Positions 63,661 through 64,000 of a stretch of 64,000 nt of DNA are shown here, piece by piece. Every line of letters begins with the position of its first letter. The first letter of the stretch is position 1. The notes below the pieces were generated by a model that saw nothing but the letters and a program-made list of their open reading frames with translations, had not been told where the DNA came from and ran no database searches. This DNA is from Sphingobacterium rhinopitheci (GTDB lineage: Bacteria > Bacteroidota > Bacteroidia > Sphingobacteriales > Sphingobacteriaceae). The stretch is taken from NCBI RefSeq assembly GCF_022627575.1, contig NZ_JADEYQ010000003.1:124001-188000 (forward strand), written 5' to 3'. The position numbers and the translations under genes are program-made.

Positions 63661-64000
63661 ATGAGAAAAAACTGGTGGAAAATCTTAGCTGCTGTATTTG
63701 TTTCAGCATCAGTTATTGGAGGTTTCATGGGGCCAGTACCCGTACTCCCTATATTAAATGAAACCATAAGAAACGTATACTTTCACGTACCCATGTGGTT
63801 TACCATGATTACGCTTTATTTAATATCCGTAATCTACAGCATAAAATACCTTAGCTCAGGTAAACCAGAGCATGATTTAATAGCTGTTGAATCCGTAAAC
63901 ACAGGAATCATTTTCTGTTTTTTAGGTTTATTGACAGGTATGCAATGGGCAAATATTACATGGGGAGCGCCATGGCCAAATGATCCAAAATTAAACGGAT
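63661..64000 (+). CDS. ccmC: Cytochrome c biogenesis protein CcmC (partial, 3' end outside window)
   Basis: CcmC carries heme across the inner membrane and hands it to CcmE. The 113 visible residues start MRKNWWKILAAVFVSASVIGG. They include the heme-ligand histidine H42 in RNVYFHVPMWFTM and the beginning of the tryptophan-rich WWD motif, MQWANITWGAPWPNDPK. The frame is open to the window edge. The pairing with ccmB and the cbb3 oxidase gene at the other end of the window fit a respiratory c-type cytochrome programme. Confidence 0.94.
   Translation, partial: MRKNWWKILAAVFVSASVIGGFMGPVPVLPILNETIRNVYFHVPMWFTMITLYLISVIYSIKYLSSGKPEHDLIAVESVNTGIIFCFLGLLTGMQWANITWGAPWPNDPKLNG

Overview
The window looks like chromosomal DNA of a member of the Bacteroidota, most likely Sphingobacteriaceae (Sphingobacterium-like). 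The evidence is the low GC content, the two SusC/SusD pairs, the type IX secretion gene sprA in the conserved maeB-ruvA-sprA order, the cbb3 oxidase and Ccm genes, and many copies of the Bacteroidota -7 promoter element (TAnnTTTG) 20-65 bp before genes. I see no rRNA, insertion sequence, prophage or CRISPR array. Most of the window is dense housekeeping DNA.

Layout. 1-4.3 kb: the start of ccoN, a lytic transglycosylase, an RluB-type pseudouridine synthase with a 14-copy 17-residue repeat, and a MazG/HisE-like pyrophosphohydrolase. 4.4-9.2 kb: a SusC/SusD pair with no enzyme genes beside it. 9.4-10 kb: five tandem initiator tRNA-Met genes. 10-19 kb: era, a CPA1 antiporter, uvrC, a class A PBP, a TetA-like MFS pump and ispF. 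19-24.6 kb: a GldJ-like lipoprotein, an unknown exported protein, pnp and rpsO.

24.7-35.8 kb is the most specialised region. It holds a heparan-glucosaminide-acetyltransferase-like membrane protein, a ROK repressor translationally coupled to SusC/SusD, a GH29 alpha-L-fucosidase, and an opposing pair of glycosylasparaginase (GlcNAc-Asn hydrolase) and CutC. Together they suggest a locus for taking up and dismantling fucosylated GlcNAc-Asn cores of glycoproteins. This is inferred from gene families and order.

35.9-49 kb: an aminopeptidase P, a PBP4-type carboxypeptidase, maeB, ruvA and sprA. The sprA reading frame has an in-frame TAA between its signal peptide and its first conserved block, and appears shortened at the N-terminus. 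49-50.4 kb: free methionine-R-sulfoxide reductase and a WD40 protein, convergent across a shared palindrome. 50.5-58.9 kb: one minus-strand run, phoH-purC-STAS-rnz-hisC-hisB-hisH-hisA-hisF-hisIE, with hisG and hisD absent. 59-64 kb: a SAM hydrolase family protein, an unknown membrane-anchored coiled-coil protein, an MsbA-like ABC exporter, a YtxH-like protein and the start of a ccmB-ccmC operon.

Starts were moved from the longest possible frame where a -7 element, a TTG/GTG codon or family alignment argued for a later ATG. Domain and family calls rest on recognising motifs by eye; no database search was run.
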